Positions 41,752 to 49,813 of a DNA stretch of 64,000 nucleotides are shown here, piece after piece. The notes below the pieces were generated by a model. That model searched no databases, was not told the origin of the DNA, and saw only the letters and a list, made by a program, of their open reading frames with translations. The first letter of the stretch is position 1. Each line of letters begins with the position of its first letter. This DNA is from Mycobacterium heidelbergense (GTDB lineage Bacteria > Actinomycetota > Actinomycetes > Mycobacteriales > Mycobacteriaceae). The position numbers and the translations under genes are program-made. The stretch spans positions 4,216,001-4,280,000 of the forward strand of contig NZ_AP022615.1 in assembly GCF_010730745.1 (NCBI RefSeq), in the 5' to 3' direction.

Positions 41752-44016
41752 GTGGCTCCGCTGGTGGTCGATCCTGAGGCGTTGTTCGCCGCGGGCGGCG
41801 CCGCGGTCGCCGCGGGCGATGGGCTGGCCGCGAATCTGACCGTGCTGACGTCGGGTTTTGCGGCCAACACCGGCCACGACGTGGCGGGCGAGGTGTTCGG
41901 CCTGGCATATCAGGAGGCGGCAGAGTCGCTGGTGAAGGCCGCGGCGGCCGCGATCAACGCGTGCCGCCACAGCGGCGCCCTGATACAGCAATGCGCGTCG
42001 AACTACTCGAAGGCCGAAGCGGCCTCGACGCTGGGCGGCGGTGCCGGCGTGGTGCAGGCGCCGGTCGAGCCGACCAAGGTCGCGGCCCCCGGACCTCCCG
42101 GAACGTTGGGCCCAGGCCGGCCGCCGCCGCTGCTTTGGGCGGTGGTGGAATCCTTCGTCGACGATGTGTGGCCCGACGGCGATGCGGCGGGGCTGCACGT
42201 GGTCGCCGCCCGTTGGCGCGGCTTCGGCGCCGCGGCGAGCGCGATGCAGGGCGCGCTCAACGCGTCGAAGTCGCTCTGGGACGCGCAGCAGATCCCCGAA
42301 GGCGGAAAGATCGATGAGGCTCTGTCGCAGATAGGCGGCTACGCCTCGGGGCTTGGCGAGCAGAGCGGAAAGCTGGCCACCACTCTCGACGATTTCGCCG
42401 ACGAGGTGGAGAGCGCCCAAAACACGATCCGGGACTTGCTGCACCGGCTGGGGTCCCTGGCCGACCTGGGGCACGACGTGATGTTGATCATCAAAGGCGA
42501 CGCGATCGACGAGATCAAAAAGATCGCCAACGACATCAACGGCGTGCTGCACAACTTGGGGCGGCAGGCGCGGGCCTTCGAACAGGGAACGAAGCTGCTG
42601 ATGCGGATCGGCGACGGCCTCGTCGTCGATTTCGAGAAATATATGCGCGGCAAGCTCACCCAGTTTTTGGGTGAGCGGGTCGGGAACGCGGTGGCGACCA
42701 ATCTCGATTTCTTCGTCAACACCGGCGAGGGCATTCTCAAGGGCGCCGCGGGCACGGTCGAAGGCATGGTCGATCTGGACCCACGCTGGTTCCTCCTGGA
42801 TCCCAAGGGCGCGTCGGCGATGTGGACCGACATGATGAAGGCGAGCGCGGTCAACGCGTTCATCAACCCCCAAGAGGCCGGGCAGGCGTACTTGCAGCAA
42901 TTCAAATCCTTGCTGCACCTTGATGATTGGAGCACGGCCCGGCCGGGACTGGGGCTCGGCGAAAACATCTTCGACGTCGCGATGCTGTTTGTTCCCGGGG
43001 GTGGGGAGGCCGGCGTCGCGGCGGAAGGCGGTGGGGCGGCCGCGCGCGGCGCCGAGGCCGCGGCGGACGCCGCCGGCACGGCAGAGCGTGCCGGCGGGCT
43101 CGCGGGTCTGACCGACGCTCGAGGCGCACTGGCCGACATCGCCGGGACGGGCGGCGGCCTGACCAAAGACCTCGAAGGCCTTACCGGGAAGCTGCCCAAG
43201 GTCGAACCGCCGGTCGGCGGCCGCCCGGTGGGTTTGCCGGCGGCGAAGCCGCCGGAGGTGCCCGTCGAGTCGGCACCCCGCCCGCCGGACGCCGCGCCGG
43301 GGCCACGGTCGCCCGAGCCGCCCTTGGTCATGAAGCAACTGGCCGAACATTCGCCGGTTCCGGTGCCGGTATCGCCCGGCGGATCTCCCGTCGAATCCGC
43401 GGCCGCTGCGCACCCGACGCAGCCGGCGCCCGCGGCTGCGGCGCCCCATTTCACGCCCCCGGGAGGCCGGCCACCGGAACCGCCGGGACCGGGTGGCGGC
43501 TGGCACGGGCATGGCGACGGGGGTCCGCAGGGCATCCACCACCCGGGCCCTGCCGACATGTTGACGTCGGATGATCTGTCGGCATTCACCCACTACACTG
43601 GGTTCGGTCACATGGACCTAAACGACGCGTTAAGGAGCGATATTTTGGACGCGTCCCAACGTGCTCGGGTGGAGGCGCTAAAGAGCGCACTCGACAAGCT
43701 TCCCCCGTATGAGGGGTCGGTGGTTCGTGGTACAAATCTGCCGCCCGAAGTGCTTGCCCAGTATCGACCTGGCGAATACATTATAGAAAAAGGCTTTATG
43801 AGCACCACAGTGAATACGTCTGTGGCGCGGTCGCCAATGTTCGCTGGGAACGTAGAGTTTCGGATTCTGTCCAGCACAGGGCGAGATATTTCGTCTGTCT
43901 CGACATTCCCCGCCGAGCAAGAGATACTGTTTCCCGCTGGTACTCGATTTTATGTCGTAAGCAAGACAATAGATCCGGTAACGGGCAGGGCAGTTATACG
44001 CATGGCCGAACGCTAG
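41752..44016 (+). CDS. CpnT-like polymorphic toxin with C-terminal ADP-ribosyltransferase domain
   Basis: 754 aa. Residues 1-100 form an Ala-rich helical ESX-type domain. Residues ~115-310 resemble the WXG100-like/channel domain of CpnT proteins, with VVESFVDDVWPDGD and ARWRGFGAAASAM. A conserved pre-toxin segment (345-420) is followed by a Pro/Ala/Gly linker (~430-605). The C-terminal domain (~610-754) fits the arginine-specific ADP-ribosyltransferase exotoxin family (ADPrib_exo_Tox): Arg659 in SVVRGTNL, Ser684 in FMSTT, and the catalytic ExE pair E722-Q-E724 in EQEILFPAGTRFYV. No signal peptide, so export through a type VII system is inferred. The final ~400 bases are visibly richer in A+T than the rest. 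A small gene follows, a likely immunity protein. Target unknown. Confidence 0.82.
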   Translation: MAPLVVDPEALFAAGGAAVAAGDGLAANLTVLTSGFAANTGHDVAGEVFGLAYQEAAESLVKAAAAAINACRHSGALIQQCASNYSKAEAASTLGGGAGVVQAPVEPTKVAAPGPPGTLGPGRPPPLLWAVVESFVDDVWPDGDAAGLHVVAARWRGFGAAASAMQGALNASKSLWDAQQIPEGGKIDEALSQIGGYASGLGEQSGKLATTLDDFADEVESAQNTIRDLLHRLGSLADLGHDVMLIIKGDAIDEIKKIANDINGVLHNLGRQARAFEQGTKLLMRIGDGLVVDFEKYMRGKLTQFLGERVGNAVATNLDFFVNTGEGILKGAAGTVEGMVDLDPRWFLLDPKGASAMWTDMMKASAVNAFINPQEAGQAYLQQFKSLLHLDDWSTARPGLGLGENIFDVAMLFVPGGGEAGVAAEGGGAAARGAEAAADAAGTAERAGGLAGLTDARGALADIAGTGGGLTKDLEGLTGKLPKVEPPVGGRPVGLPAAKPPEVPVESAPRPPDAAPGPRSPEPPLVMKQLAEHSPVPVPVSPGGSPVESAAAAHPTQPAPAAAAPHFTPPGGRPPEPPGPGGGWHGHGDGGPQGIHHPGPADMLTSDDLSAFTHYTGFGHMDLNDALRSDILDASQRARVEALKSALDKLPPYEGSVVRGTNLPPEVLAQYRPGEYIIEKGFMSTTVNTSVARSPMFAGNVEFRILSSTGRDISSVSTFPAEQEILFPAGTRFYVVSKTIDPVTGRAVIRMAER

Positions 44017-44059
44017 ATCAATGCGATCCGGAAAGGTAGTGGAAGATGGGAGTTCTAAA

Positions 44060-44275
44060 GTGAGCAGGGAGATCGCCGGAAAGATATTTATGACGGCCGA
44101 AGAAGCAGGCGTTACTCCTCCCACGGAAGAGGAGTTGGCGCGCATACAAAAGCAATTTGATGAGTTTGAAGAAAAAATAAACGCCGTCGCGCCGGAAGAT
44201 CGTGCTACAGAAGTGTCACCAAAGTTTTGGGATGACATTTCGGGTACCGAGTATGACCCTCGGAGACAAAAGTAG
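44060..44275 (+). CDS. Candidate immunity protein for the adjacent toxin
   Basis: 71 aa from GTG 44060, which has GGGAG seven bases upstream; an ATG at 44021 gives 84 aa but has no ribosome binding site. Acidic, helical (PTEEELARIQKQFDEFEEKI), no membrane segment, and no recognised domain. Codon use is rich in A/T third positions, as in the toxin tip and unlike every other neighbour. Its place 43 bases after the toxin stop and similar base composition suggest a toxin-immunity pair; function is inferred from position only. Confidence 0.6.
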   Translation: MSREIAGKIFMTAEEAGVTPPTEEELARIQKQFDEFEEKINAVAPEDRATEVSPKFWDDISGTEYDPRRQK

Positions 44276-44287
44276 CTGTTCTCGGAA

Positions 44288-44701
44288 CTACTCGCCCCGG
44301 TCCAGCAGATCCGACGACCCGAGCACCCGCTCCACCTGAACCTCGATGACCACCCGTCGCGGGTTGGGTCTCGGGGTGCGATAGCGCTGGGCGTAGCGCA
44401 GCTCGGCATCACGCACGGCGTCGGCGTCGCCGTTCACCTTCGACCGGCCCTCCAGCGACAGCCACCGTGCCCCGTCCACCTGGCTGAGCACGGCCACCCC
44501 CGCGCGGTCGGCATTGACCGCCTTCTGGGAACCGCCGGTGGTGATGACCCGCGCGATGTGCGTGTTGGGGTCGAAGGTGAAACCCACCGCCACCACATGC
44601 GGCGAATTGTCGGCCCGCAGCGTGGTCAGCATGGCCAGGTGCCGCTCGGACAGGAATGCCAGCGCCTCGTCGGTCAGCCGGGTAGTGGTATTCGCCATCA
44701 C
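44288..44701 (-). CDS. F420-dependent biliverdin reductase-like split-barrel protein
   Basis: 137 aa, the Rv2074 length. Split beta-barrel of the flavin/deazaflavin oxidoreductase group: LSERHLAMLTTLRADNSPHVVAVGF, TTGGSQKAVNADRAGVAVLSQVDG and LRYAQRYRTPRPNPRRVVIEV. M. tuberculosis Rv2074 reduces biliverdin to bilirubin with F420H2, and the close pattern suggests the same. GTG or the ATG three bases on can start it. Divergent from the SDR gene. Confidence 0.88.
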   Translation of the reverse strand: MMANTTTRLTDEALAFLSERHLAMLTTLRADNSPHVVAVGFTFDPNTHIARVITTGGSQKAVNADRAGVAVLSQVDGARWLSLEGRSKVNGDADAVRDAELRYAQRYRTPRPNPRRVVIEVQVERVLGSSDLLDRGE

Positions 44702-44733
44702 CGCCCACGCTAGCGCAGGTGATAATCGCAGCC

Positions 44734-45483
44734 GTGGACGACACGGGCGCGGGGCCGCTACTAATCCTCGGCGGACGCAGCGAGATCGGCATCGAGCTGG
44801 CGCGGCACCTGGCGCGCGGGGCGACGGTGGTGCTGGCGGCGCGGAAAGCCGATCGGCTCGACGCCCAGGTCGCCACGCTGCGAGAAGCCGGCGCGAAGGC
44901 GGTACACACCAAAGAATTCGACGCCGACGACCTGACCTCCCACGGACCGCTCATCGCCTCGATCGTCAACGACCACGGGCCCATCGGCACGGCGGTGCTG
45001 GCCTTCGGCATCCTCGGCGACCAGGCCCGCGCCGAGGCCGACGCCGCGCACGCGGTCGCCATCGTGCACACCGACTACGTCGCCCAGGTCAGCATGCTCA
45101 CCCACCTGGCCCTTGCGATGCGCACGGCCGGCCGGGGCTCGCTGGTGGTGTTCTCCTCGGTTGCCGGGGTTCGGGTGCGCCGCGCCAACTACGTGTACGG
45201 CTCGGCGAAGGCCGGCCTGGACGGCTTCGCCGGCGGGCTGGCCGACGCGCTGCACGGCAGCGGGGTGCGGCTGCTGATCGCGCGCCCGGGATTTGTCATC
45301 GGGCGCATGACCGAGGGCATGACACCCGCGCCGCTGTCCAGCACCCCGCAACGGGTGGCCGCCGCGACCGCGCGGGCGCTGGCCAAAGGCCGTCGCATGG
45401 TGTGGATCCCGTGGGCGCTGCGGCCGACGTTCTTCGTGATGCGGCTGCTGCCGCAGTTCGTCTGGCGCAGGATGCCGCGATGA
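44734..45483 (+). CDS. Short-chain dehydrogenase/reductase (Rv2073c type)
   Basis: 249 aa from GTG 44734. Rossmann NAD(P) motif LLILGGRSEIGIELARHLA (a GxxxGxG variant) near the start, D/G-rich NDHGPIGTAVLAFG, catalytic Ser in VVFSSVAGVRVRR and Tyr-x-x-x-Lys in NYVYGSAKAGLDGF. The C-terminal end is hydrophobic (ALRPTFFVMRLLPQFVW), suggesting membrane association. Its stop overlaps the cobL ATG (ATGA), so it is translationally coupled to the cobalamin genes; substrate unknown. Confidence 0.88.
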   Translation: MDDTGAGPLLILGGRSEIGIELARHLARGATVVLAARKADRLDAQVATLREAGAKAVHTKEFDADDLTSHGPLIASIVNDHGPIGTAVLAFGILGDQARAEADAAHAVAIVHTDYVAQVSMLTHLALAMRTAGRGSLVVFSSVAGVRVRRANYVYGSAKAGLDGFAGGLADALHGSGVRLLIARPGFVIGRMTEGMTPAPLSSTPQRVAAATARALAKGRRMVWIPWALRPTFFVMRLLPQFVWRRMPR

Positions 45484-46652
45484 TCGTCGTTGTCGGCATC
45501 GGCGCCGACGGCATGACGGGGCTCGCCGAGACGTCACGCGCCGAACTACGAAGGGCCACGGTCGTTTACGGTTCCAGACGGCAGCTTGACCTGCTCGACG
45601 ACACCGTGGCCGCGCCGCGCCGGGAATGGCCGTCGCCGATGCTGCCCGCACTGCGAACCCTGCTTGACGACCACACCCAAGACATCCACGTGGTGGCCAG
45701 CGGCGACCCACTACTGCACGGCATCGGCGGCACCCTGATCCGGCTGCACGGCCCCGAAAGGGTCAGGGTGCTGCCGCACGTGTCCTCGGTGGCGCTGGCG
45801 TGCGCGCGGATGGGCTGGAACGCCCACGACACCGAGGTGATCAGCCTGGTCACCGCGCAGCCGCACACCGCGGTGCGCCGCGGCGGCCAGGCGATCGTGC
45901 TGTCGAAAAACGGATCCACACCCCGGGAACTGGCCGCGCTGCTCACCGCGCACGGCCGCGGCGACTCCACGATCAGCGTGCTCGAAAACCTCAGCGGCCC
46001 AACCGAACACCGCCGCGACGGCACCGCACGCCGGTGGGCCGCCGACGCGCCGCCCGACGTCGACGATCTCAACGTGATCGCCGTTCGCTACCTGCCCGAC
46101 GAGCGCGTGTCGCCCCTGCCCGACGACGCGTTCGTCCACGACGGGCAGATCACCAAACGCGGGATCCGGGCGGTGACCCTGGCGGCCCTGGCGCCGCGGC
46201 CGGGGGAGCGGCTGTGGGACGTCGGCGCGGGCTCGGGCAGCATCAGCGTGGAGTGGTGCCGCAGCTGGCGGGGCTGCGGCGCGGTGGCCTTCGAGAGCGA
46301 CGAGCGACGCCGCCGCAACATCGAATCCAACGCCGCCGCCTTCGGCCTGGAAATCGACGTGCGCGGCGAGGCGCCGGACGCCTTCGACGGCGCCGAAGCA
46401 CCGGCGGCGATCTTCATCGGCGGCGGCCTGACTCGGCCCGGGCTGCTCGACGCCTGCCTCGACCACCTGCCCCCCGGCGGCCGCCTCATCGCCAACGCCG
46501 TCACCGCCGAATCGGAATCCCTTCTAGCGCAAGCACACTCCCGCTACGGCGGCGATCTGCGGCGCTTCCAGCACTATCGGGGCGAACCGCTCGGCAGCTT
46601 CACCGGATGGCGCCCCCAGATGCCGGTCACCCAATGGGCGGTGACCCGGTGA
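45480..46652 (+). CDS. cobL: Precorrin-6Y C5,15-methyltransferase (decarboxylating)
   Basis: 390 aa. Fusion of CbiE (residues 1-200) and CbiT (about 210-390). CbiE has VVVGIGADGMTGL and SGDPLLHGIGGTL for SAM-tetrapyrrole binding; CbiT has the Rossmann motif LWDVGAGSGSISVEW near 240 and IFIGGGLTRPGLLD. Methylates C5 and C15 and decarboxylates the acetate side chain at C12 in aerobic corrin synthesis. ATG overlaps the SDR stop; its stop overlaps cobM. Confidence 0.96.
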   Translation: MIVVVGIGADGMTGLAETSRAELRRATVVYGSRRQLDLLDDTVAAPRREWPSPMLPALRTLLDDHTQDIHVVASGDPLLHGIGGTLIRLHGPERVRVLPHVSSVALACARMGWNAHDTEVISLVTAQPHTAVRRGGQAIVLSKNGSTPRELAALLTAHGRGDSTISVLENLSGPTEHRRDGTARRWAADAPPDVDDLNVIAVRYLPDERVSPLPDDAFVHDGQITKRGIRAVTLAALAPRPGERLWDVGAGSGSISVEWCRSWRGCGAVAFESDERRRRNIESNAAAFGLEIDVRGEAPDAFDGAEAPAAIFIGGGLTRPGLLDACLDHLPPGGRLIANAVTAESESLLAQAHSRYGGDLRRFQHYRGEPLGSFTGWRPQMPVTQWAVTR

Positions 46653-47404
46653 CGGTGTACTTCATCGGCGCCGGCCCGGGCGCCGCCGACCTCATCACCG
46701 TCCGCGGGCAACGGCTCCTGCAAAGGTGCGCAACATGCCTCTACGCGGGTTCGATCATGCCCGACGACCTGCTGGCGCTCTGCCCCCCCGACGCGAAAAT
46801 CGTTGACACAGGCCCCTTGACGCTCGAGCAGATCGTCACCAAACTCGCCGCCGCCGACGCCGCGGGCCACGACGTGGCGCGGCTGCACTCCGGTGACCCG
46901 TCGCTGTACAGCGCGCTGGCCGAGCAATGCCGCCGGCTCGACGCGCTGGGCATAGACTACGAAATCGTCCCGGGCGTACCGGCTTTCGCCGCGGCCGCGG
47001 CCGCTCTCAAACGCGAACTCACCGTCCCGGGCGTGGCGCAGACGGTGACGCTCACCCGGGTGGCGACCCTGTCGACCCCCATGCCGCCCGGCGAGGAGCT
47101 GGCCACCCTCGCCCAATCCGGCGCCACCCTGGTCCTGCACCTGGCCGCCGCCCAGATCGACGCCATCGTCCCGCAACTGATAGCGGGCGGCTACCGGGCC
47201 GAAACACCCGCCGCCGTGGTGGCTTTCGCGAGCTGGCCGCGGCAGACCGTGCTGCGCGGCGCCCTGGCCGGCATCGCCGGGCAGATGCGCGACGCGCACA
47301 TCACCAAGACCGCCGTGATCATCGTCGGCGACGTGCTGGCCGCCGAGGGATTCACCGACAGCTACCTGTACTCGACCGGGCGGACCCGGGGGAGTCGGCA
47401 CTGA
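46649..47404 (+). CDS. cobM: Precorrin-4 C11-methyltransferase
   Basis: 251 aa. SAM-dependent methyltransferase of the corrin/siroheme family: VYFIGAGPGAADLITVRG at the start, YAGSIMPDDLL, HSGDPSLYSALAEQ and YEIVPGVPAFAAAAA. GTG overlaps the cobL stop and its own stop overlaps the cobK ATG, so cobL-cobM-cobK are one coupled operon. Confidence 0.96.
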   Translation: MTVYFIGAGPGAADLITVRGQRLLQRCATCLYAGSIMPDDLLALCPPDAKIVDTGPLTLEQIVTKLAAADAAGHDVARLHSGDPSLYSALAEQCRRLDALGIDYEIVPGVPAFAAAAAALKRELTVPGVAQTVTLTRVATLSTPMPPGEELATLAQSGATLVLHLAAAQIDAIVPQLIAGGYRAETPAAVVAFASWPRQTVLRGALAGIAGQMRDAHITKTAVIIVGDVLAAEGFTDSYLYSTGRTRGSRH

Positions 47405-48132
47405 TGCGGGTCCTGCTGCTCGGCGGCACCGCGGAGGCGCGCGCGCTGGCGAAGGCCCTGCACCCGCGCGTCGACGTCATCAGCTCGCTGGCCGGCCGGG
47501 TGCCGGATCCGGCCCTGCCGGTGGGACCGGTGCGCATCGGTGGATTCGGCGGCGTCGACGGGCTACGGCGGTGGCTGCAAGACGAACGCATCGACGCGGT
47601 CGTCGACGCCACCCACCCGTTCGCCGCGACCATGACGGCGCACGCCGCCGCGGCGTGCGCCGAATTGCGGATGCCGCATGTGGTGCTGGCCCGCCCGGCG
47701 TGGGATCCCGGCGACGCGATCGTCGTCGACTCGGACATCGCAGCGGCGGAAGCCGTCGCGCGGCAAGGCTATTCGCGGGTCTTTCTCACCACGGGCCGTT
47801 CGGGCGCCGCGGCCTTCGCCGACAGCGGCGCGTGGTTTTTGATCCGCGCGGTCACCGCGCCGGACGCCGCCGCACTGCCGCGCCATCACCAGCTGCTGTT
47901 GTCGCGCGGCCCGTATCGCTACGACGACGAGCTGGCCCTGCTGCGCGAGCACCGCGTCGACACCCTGGTCACCAAGAACAGCGGCGGAGACATGACCCGG
48001 GCGAAGCTGGACGCCGCCGCCGCGTTGGGCGTTCCGGTGGTGATGGTCGCCCGCCCGCCCCTGCCTGTCGGGGTGACGGCGGTGGGCAGCGTTACAGAGG
48101 CCGCCAATTGGGTTGCCGGACTGGGCCTATAG
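47404..48132 (+). CDS. cobK: Precorrin-6A reductase
   Basis: 242 aa. NADPH-dependent reduction of precorrin-6A. Starts MRVLLLGGTAEARALAKAL (nucleotide-binding), then DATHPFAATMTAHAA near residue 73, RVFLTTGRSGAAAF and VTKNSGGDMTRAKLDAA near 195, all conserved in the family. One base overlap with cobM (TGATG). Followed by a dispersed repeat element and the convergent sigC. Confidence 0.95.
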   Translation: MRVLLLGGTAEARALAKALHPRVDVISSLAGRVPDPALPVGPVRIGGFGGVDGLRRWLQDERIDAVVDATHPFAATMTAHAAAACAELRMPHVVLARPAWDPGDAIVVDSDIAAAEAVARQGYSRVFLTTGRSGAAAFADSGAWFLIRAVTAPDAAALPRHHQLLLSRGPYRYDDELALLREHRVDTLVTKNSGGDMTRAKLDAAAALGVPVVMVARPPLPVGVTAVGSVTEAANWVAGLGL

Positions 48133-48173
48133 TGGCGATCGCTACCGGCTGGTGGTCTTACAGATATCGTTGA

Positions 48174-48234
48174 CATCGAGTCTGCGTTCAGCGCTAGGCT
48201 TTTCGGCTCGCGGTCGCTCCCACCGCAGTCTCGG
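48174..48234. repeat. Dispersed intergenic palindromic element, copy 2
   Basis: Related in reverse orientation to 8183-8245: arms CATCGAGTCTGCG and CGCAGTCTCGG, inner GGCTTTTCGGC. Lies between the convergent cobK and sigC ends, where a bidirectional hairpin could help termination. Confidence 0.6.
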
Positions 48235-48274
48235 CGCGTCAAGTCGGGCCGCGACCAACCTATGGGCGAGACCA

Positions 48275-48838
48275 CTAACCGGTCAGGTCGTCGCGCGCGT
48301 CGCTTTCTGTGTCGGCCAGCAGCGCGTCGCGGGCGCGGGCGACGCGGGATCGGATGGTGCCCACCGGGCACCCGCACACCGCCGCGGCGTCGGCGTAAGG
48401 CAGTCCGAGCAGCTGCGTGAGCAGCAGGGCTTCCCGCTGTTCGGTGGTGAGGCCGGCGATCATGGTGGTCACCTCGACCAGGTCCTCGAATCCGCGGGAG
48501 TGGCGGTTGCCCCTGACGAGGTGGTCGGGATAGGTGCTGGACGCGGTGCGCGGCCGGGACCGGGCGTGGCGGATGTGATCGGCGACGACGCGGCGCGCGA
48601 TGGCCAGCAGCCAGGTGCGGCCGGTCGAGCGTCCGGAGAACCGCTCGATGGCGCCGATCGCCCGCAGGAAGGTTTCCTGCGTCAGGTCGTCGGCGTTGCC
48701 CGCGTCGGACAGGTAGGTGACAAACCGCCAGACGTCTTGCTGCGTGGCCTTGATGAATGCCTCGAGCGCCCTTTGGTTCCCGCGCGCGGCTGCCAAGGCG
48801 AGCTCGGTGACGGCCTCGTCGTCGCTTGACGCGGTCAT
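48275..48838 (-). CDS. sigC: ECF RNA polymerase sigma factor SigC
   Basis: 187 aa from ATG 48838. Sigma region 2 covers residues ~20-90 with DVWRFVTYLSDAGNADDLTQETFLRAI and RTWLLAIARRVVADHIR; region 4 (about 128-178) has LTTEQREALLLTQLLGLPYADAA and VGTIRSRVARARDAL, the recognition helix. AAGGTGG lies 6 bases before the ATG, so it can be made on its own. The frame is also open upstream into the zinc-finger membrane protein with no stop. Its M. tuberculosis homologue Rv2069 is linked to virulence gene expression. Confidence 0.92.
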   Translation of the reverse strand: MTASSDDEAVTELALAAARGNQRALEAFIKATQQDVWRFVTYLSDAGNADDLTQETFLRAIGAIERFSGRSTGRTWLLAIARRVVADHIRHARSRPRTASSTYPDHLVRGNRHSRGFEDLVEVTTMIAGLTTEQREALLLTQLLGLPYADAAAVCGCPVGTIRSRVARARDALLADTESDARDDLTG

Positions 48839-49642
48839 GAGCAACCACCTTAGTTGGGCGGACCCGGCCAGTCTACGACCGGTCGTCGTAGATCCTGCGA
48901 CCGGGGCGGAGCGGTCGATCGGCCAGAGATGCCCGCGTCGCCGACCGGCGCGTGACTCCGGCGGCCCGGCGCGGTATTCGAGGCCGGCGTCGGAGGCATC
49001 GGAGGTTCGCGAACCCCGCGTTGCCGTCCGTTCCCGCGCCACCAGCAACGCGAACACCACGCCCAGCAGGAGGGGCATGTGGCTGGCGATCCGTGTCGCG
49101 GTCACCTCACCGGCGAAGGCGTCGACGATTACGTAACCCAATAGCGCGACGGAATACACGCCGGTGATCGCCGCCACCCCGATCGCCGCGACGGGCCACA
49201 CGCCCGCGGCGATCATGGCCAGGCCCAACGCCAGCAACCATGCGGTGGACTCGTGCATCAGATGCTCACCGGACATCGCGCCGTGCATGTGGCTCGACAC
49301 CATGCCGAAATCGATCCCGGCGATCTGGGCGGCCGCGATCGCCACCTGGAACATGCCGACCCCGATCAGCCCCCAGCGCCGGTAGTGCGAGCGCAGTCGG
49401 CGCTTCCAGCGGTCGTACCCGCGGGCCTGCTCACCGATGCTCGCCATGATTTTTTCGACCAGGTCTGGTCCCTGGCCGGGCTCGAACGAGGCCAGCCGCC
49501 GGGTCTGCACCGCGGCACCGATCAGCCAGGCGCGGCAACCGCCGCACGACTCCAGGTGGGCGTCGACCTGCTGCGCGAGCACGTGGGGACGCTCGCCGTC
49601 CAATCGCGCAGACAGCGCCTCACGCGCAACGTCACACCGCAT
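48839..49642 (-). CDS. Zinc-finger (zf-HC2, anti-sigma-like) membrane protein, in frame with sigC
   Basis: About 268 residues before the SigC methionine. The N-terminus RCDVAREALSARLDGE with HLESCGGC gives the C...HxxxCxxC pattern of zinc-binding anti-sigma domains. Four or five hydrophobic segments follow (WGLIGVGMFQVAIAAAQIAG, then ALGLAMIAAGVWPVAAIGVA, GVYSVALLGYVIV, MPLLLGVVFALLVA). The tail of ~60 residues is basic and disordered. No stop separates it from sigC, so one 455-aa protein is possible; otherwise a frameshift in the tail removed a stop that would have overlapped the sigC ATG. Likely controls SigC, inferred from domain and location. Confidence 0.7.
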
Positions 49643-49813
49643 CCCTGCATCGTTGCGCATGCCCGGTCCGCACGCAAAGGACTTGGGAAAACGGACCGCG
49701 GGAACTAAACCGTGCGCCGATCCGACCACTGGAGGAACGCAGCGGCAGCCCACCGCCACGACATCCACCGAAGGGGTATTCGTGTCCCTGCTCGTTTCCG
49801 GAGCCGCCCGGCG

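Noticed and set aside
39554..41908. Extended 784-codon reading of the 5'-3' exonuclease frame
   Set aside because: The part beyond 40519 is antisense to pepE and reads as low-complexity. The exonuclease domain begins at MPAPAAKLLLLDG.
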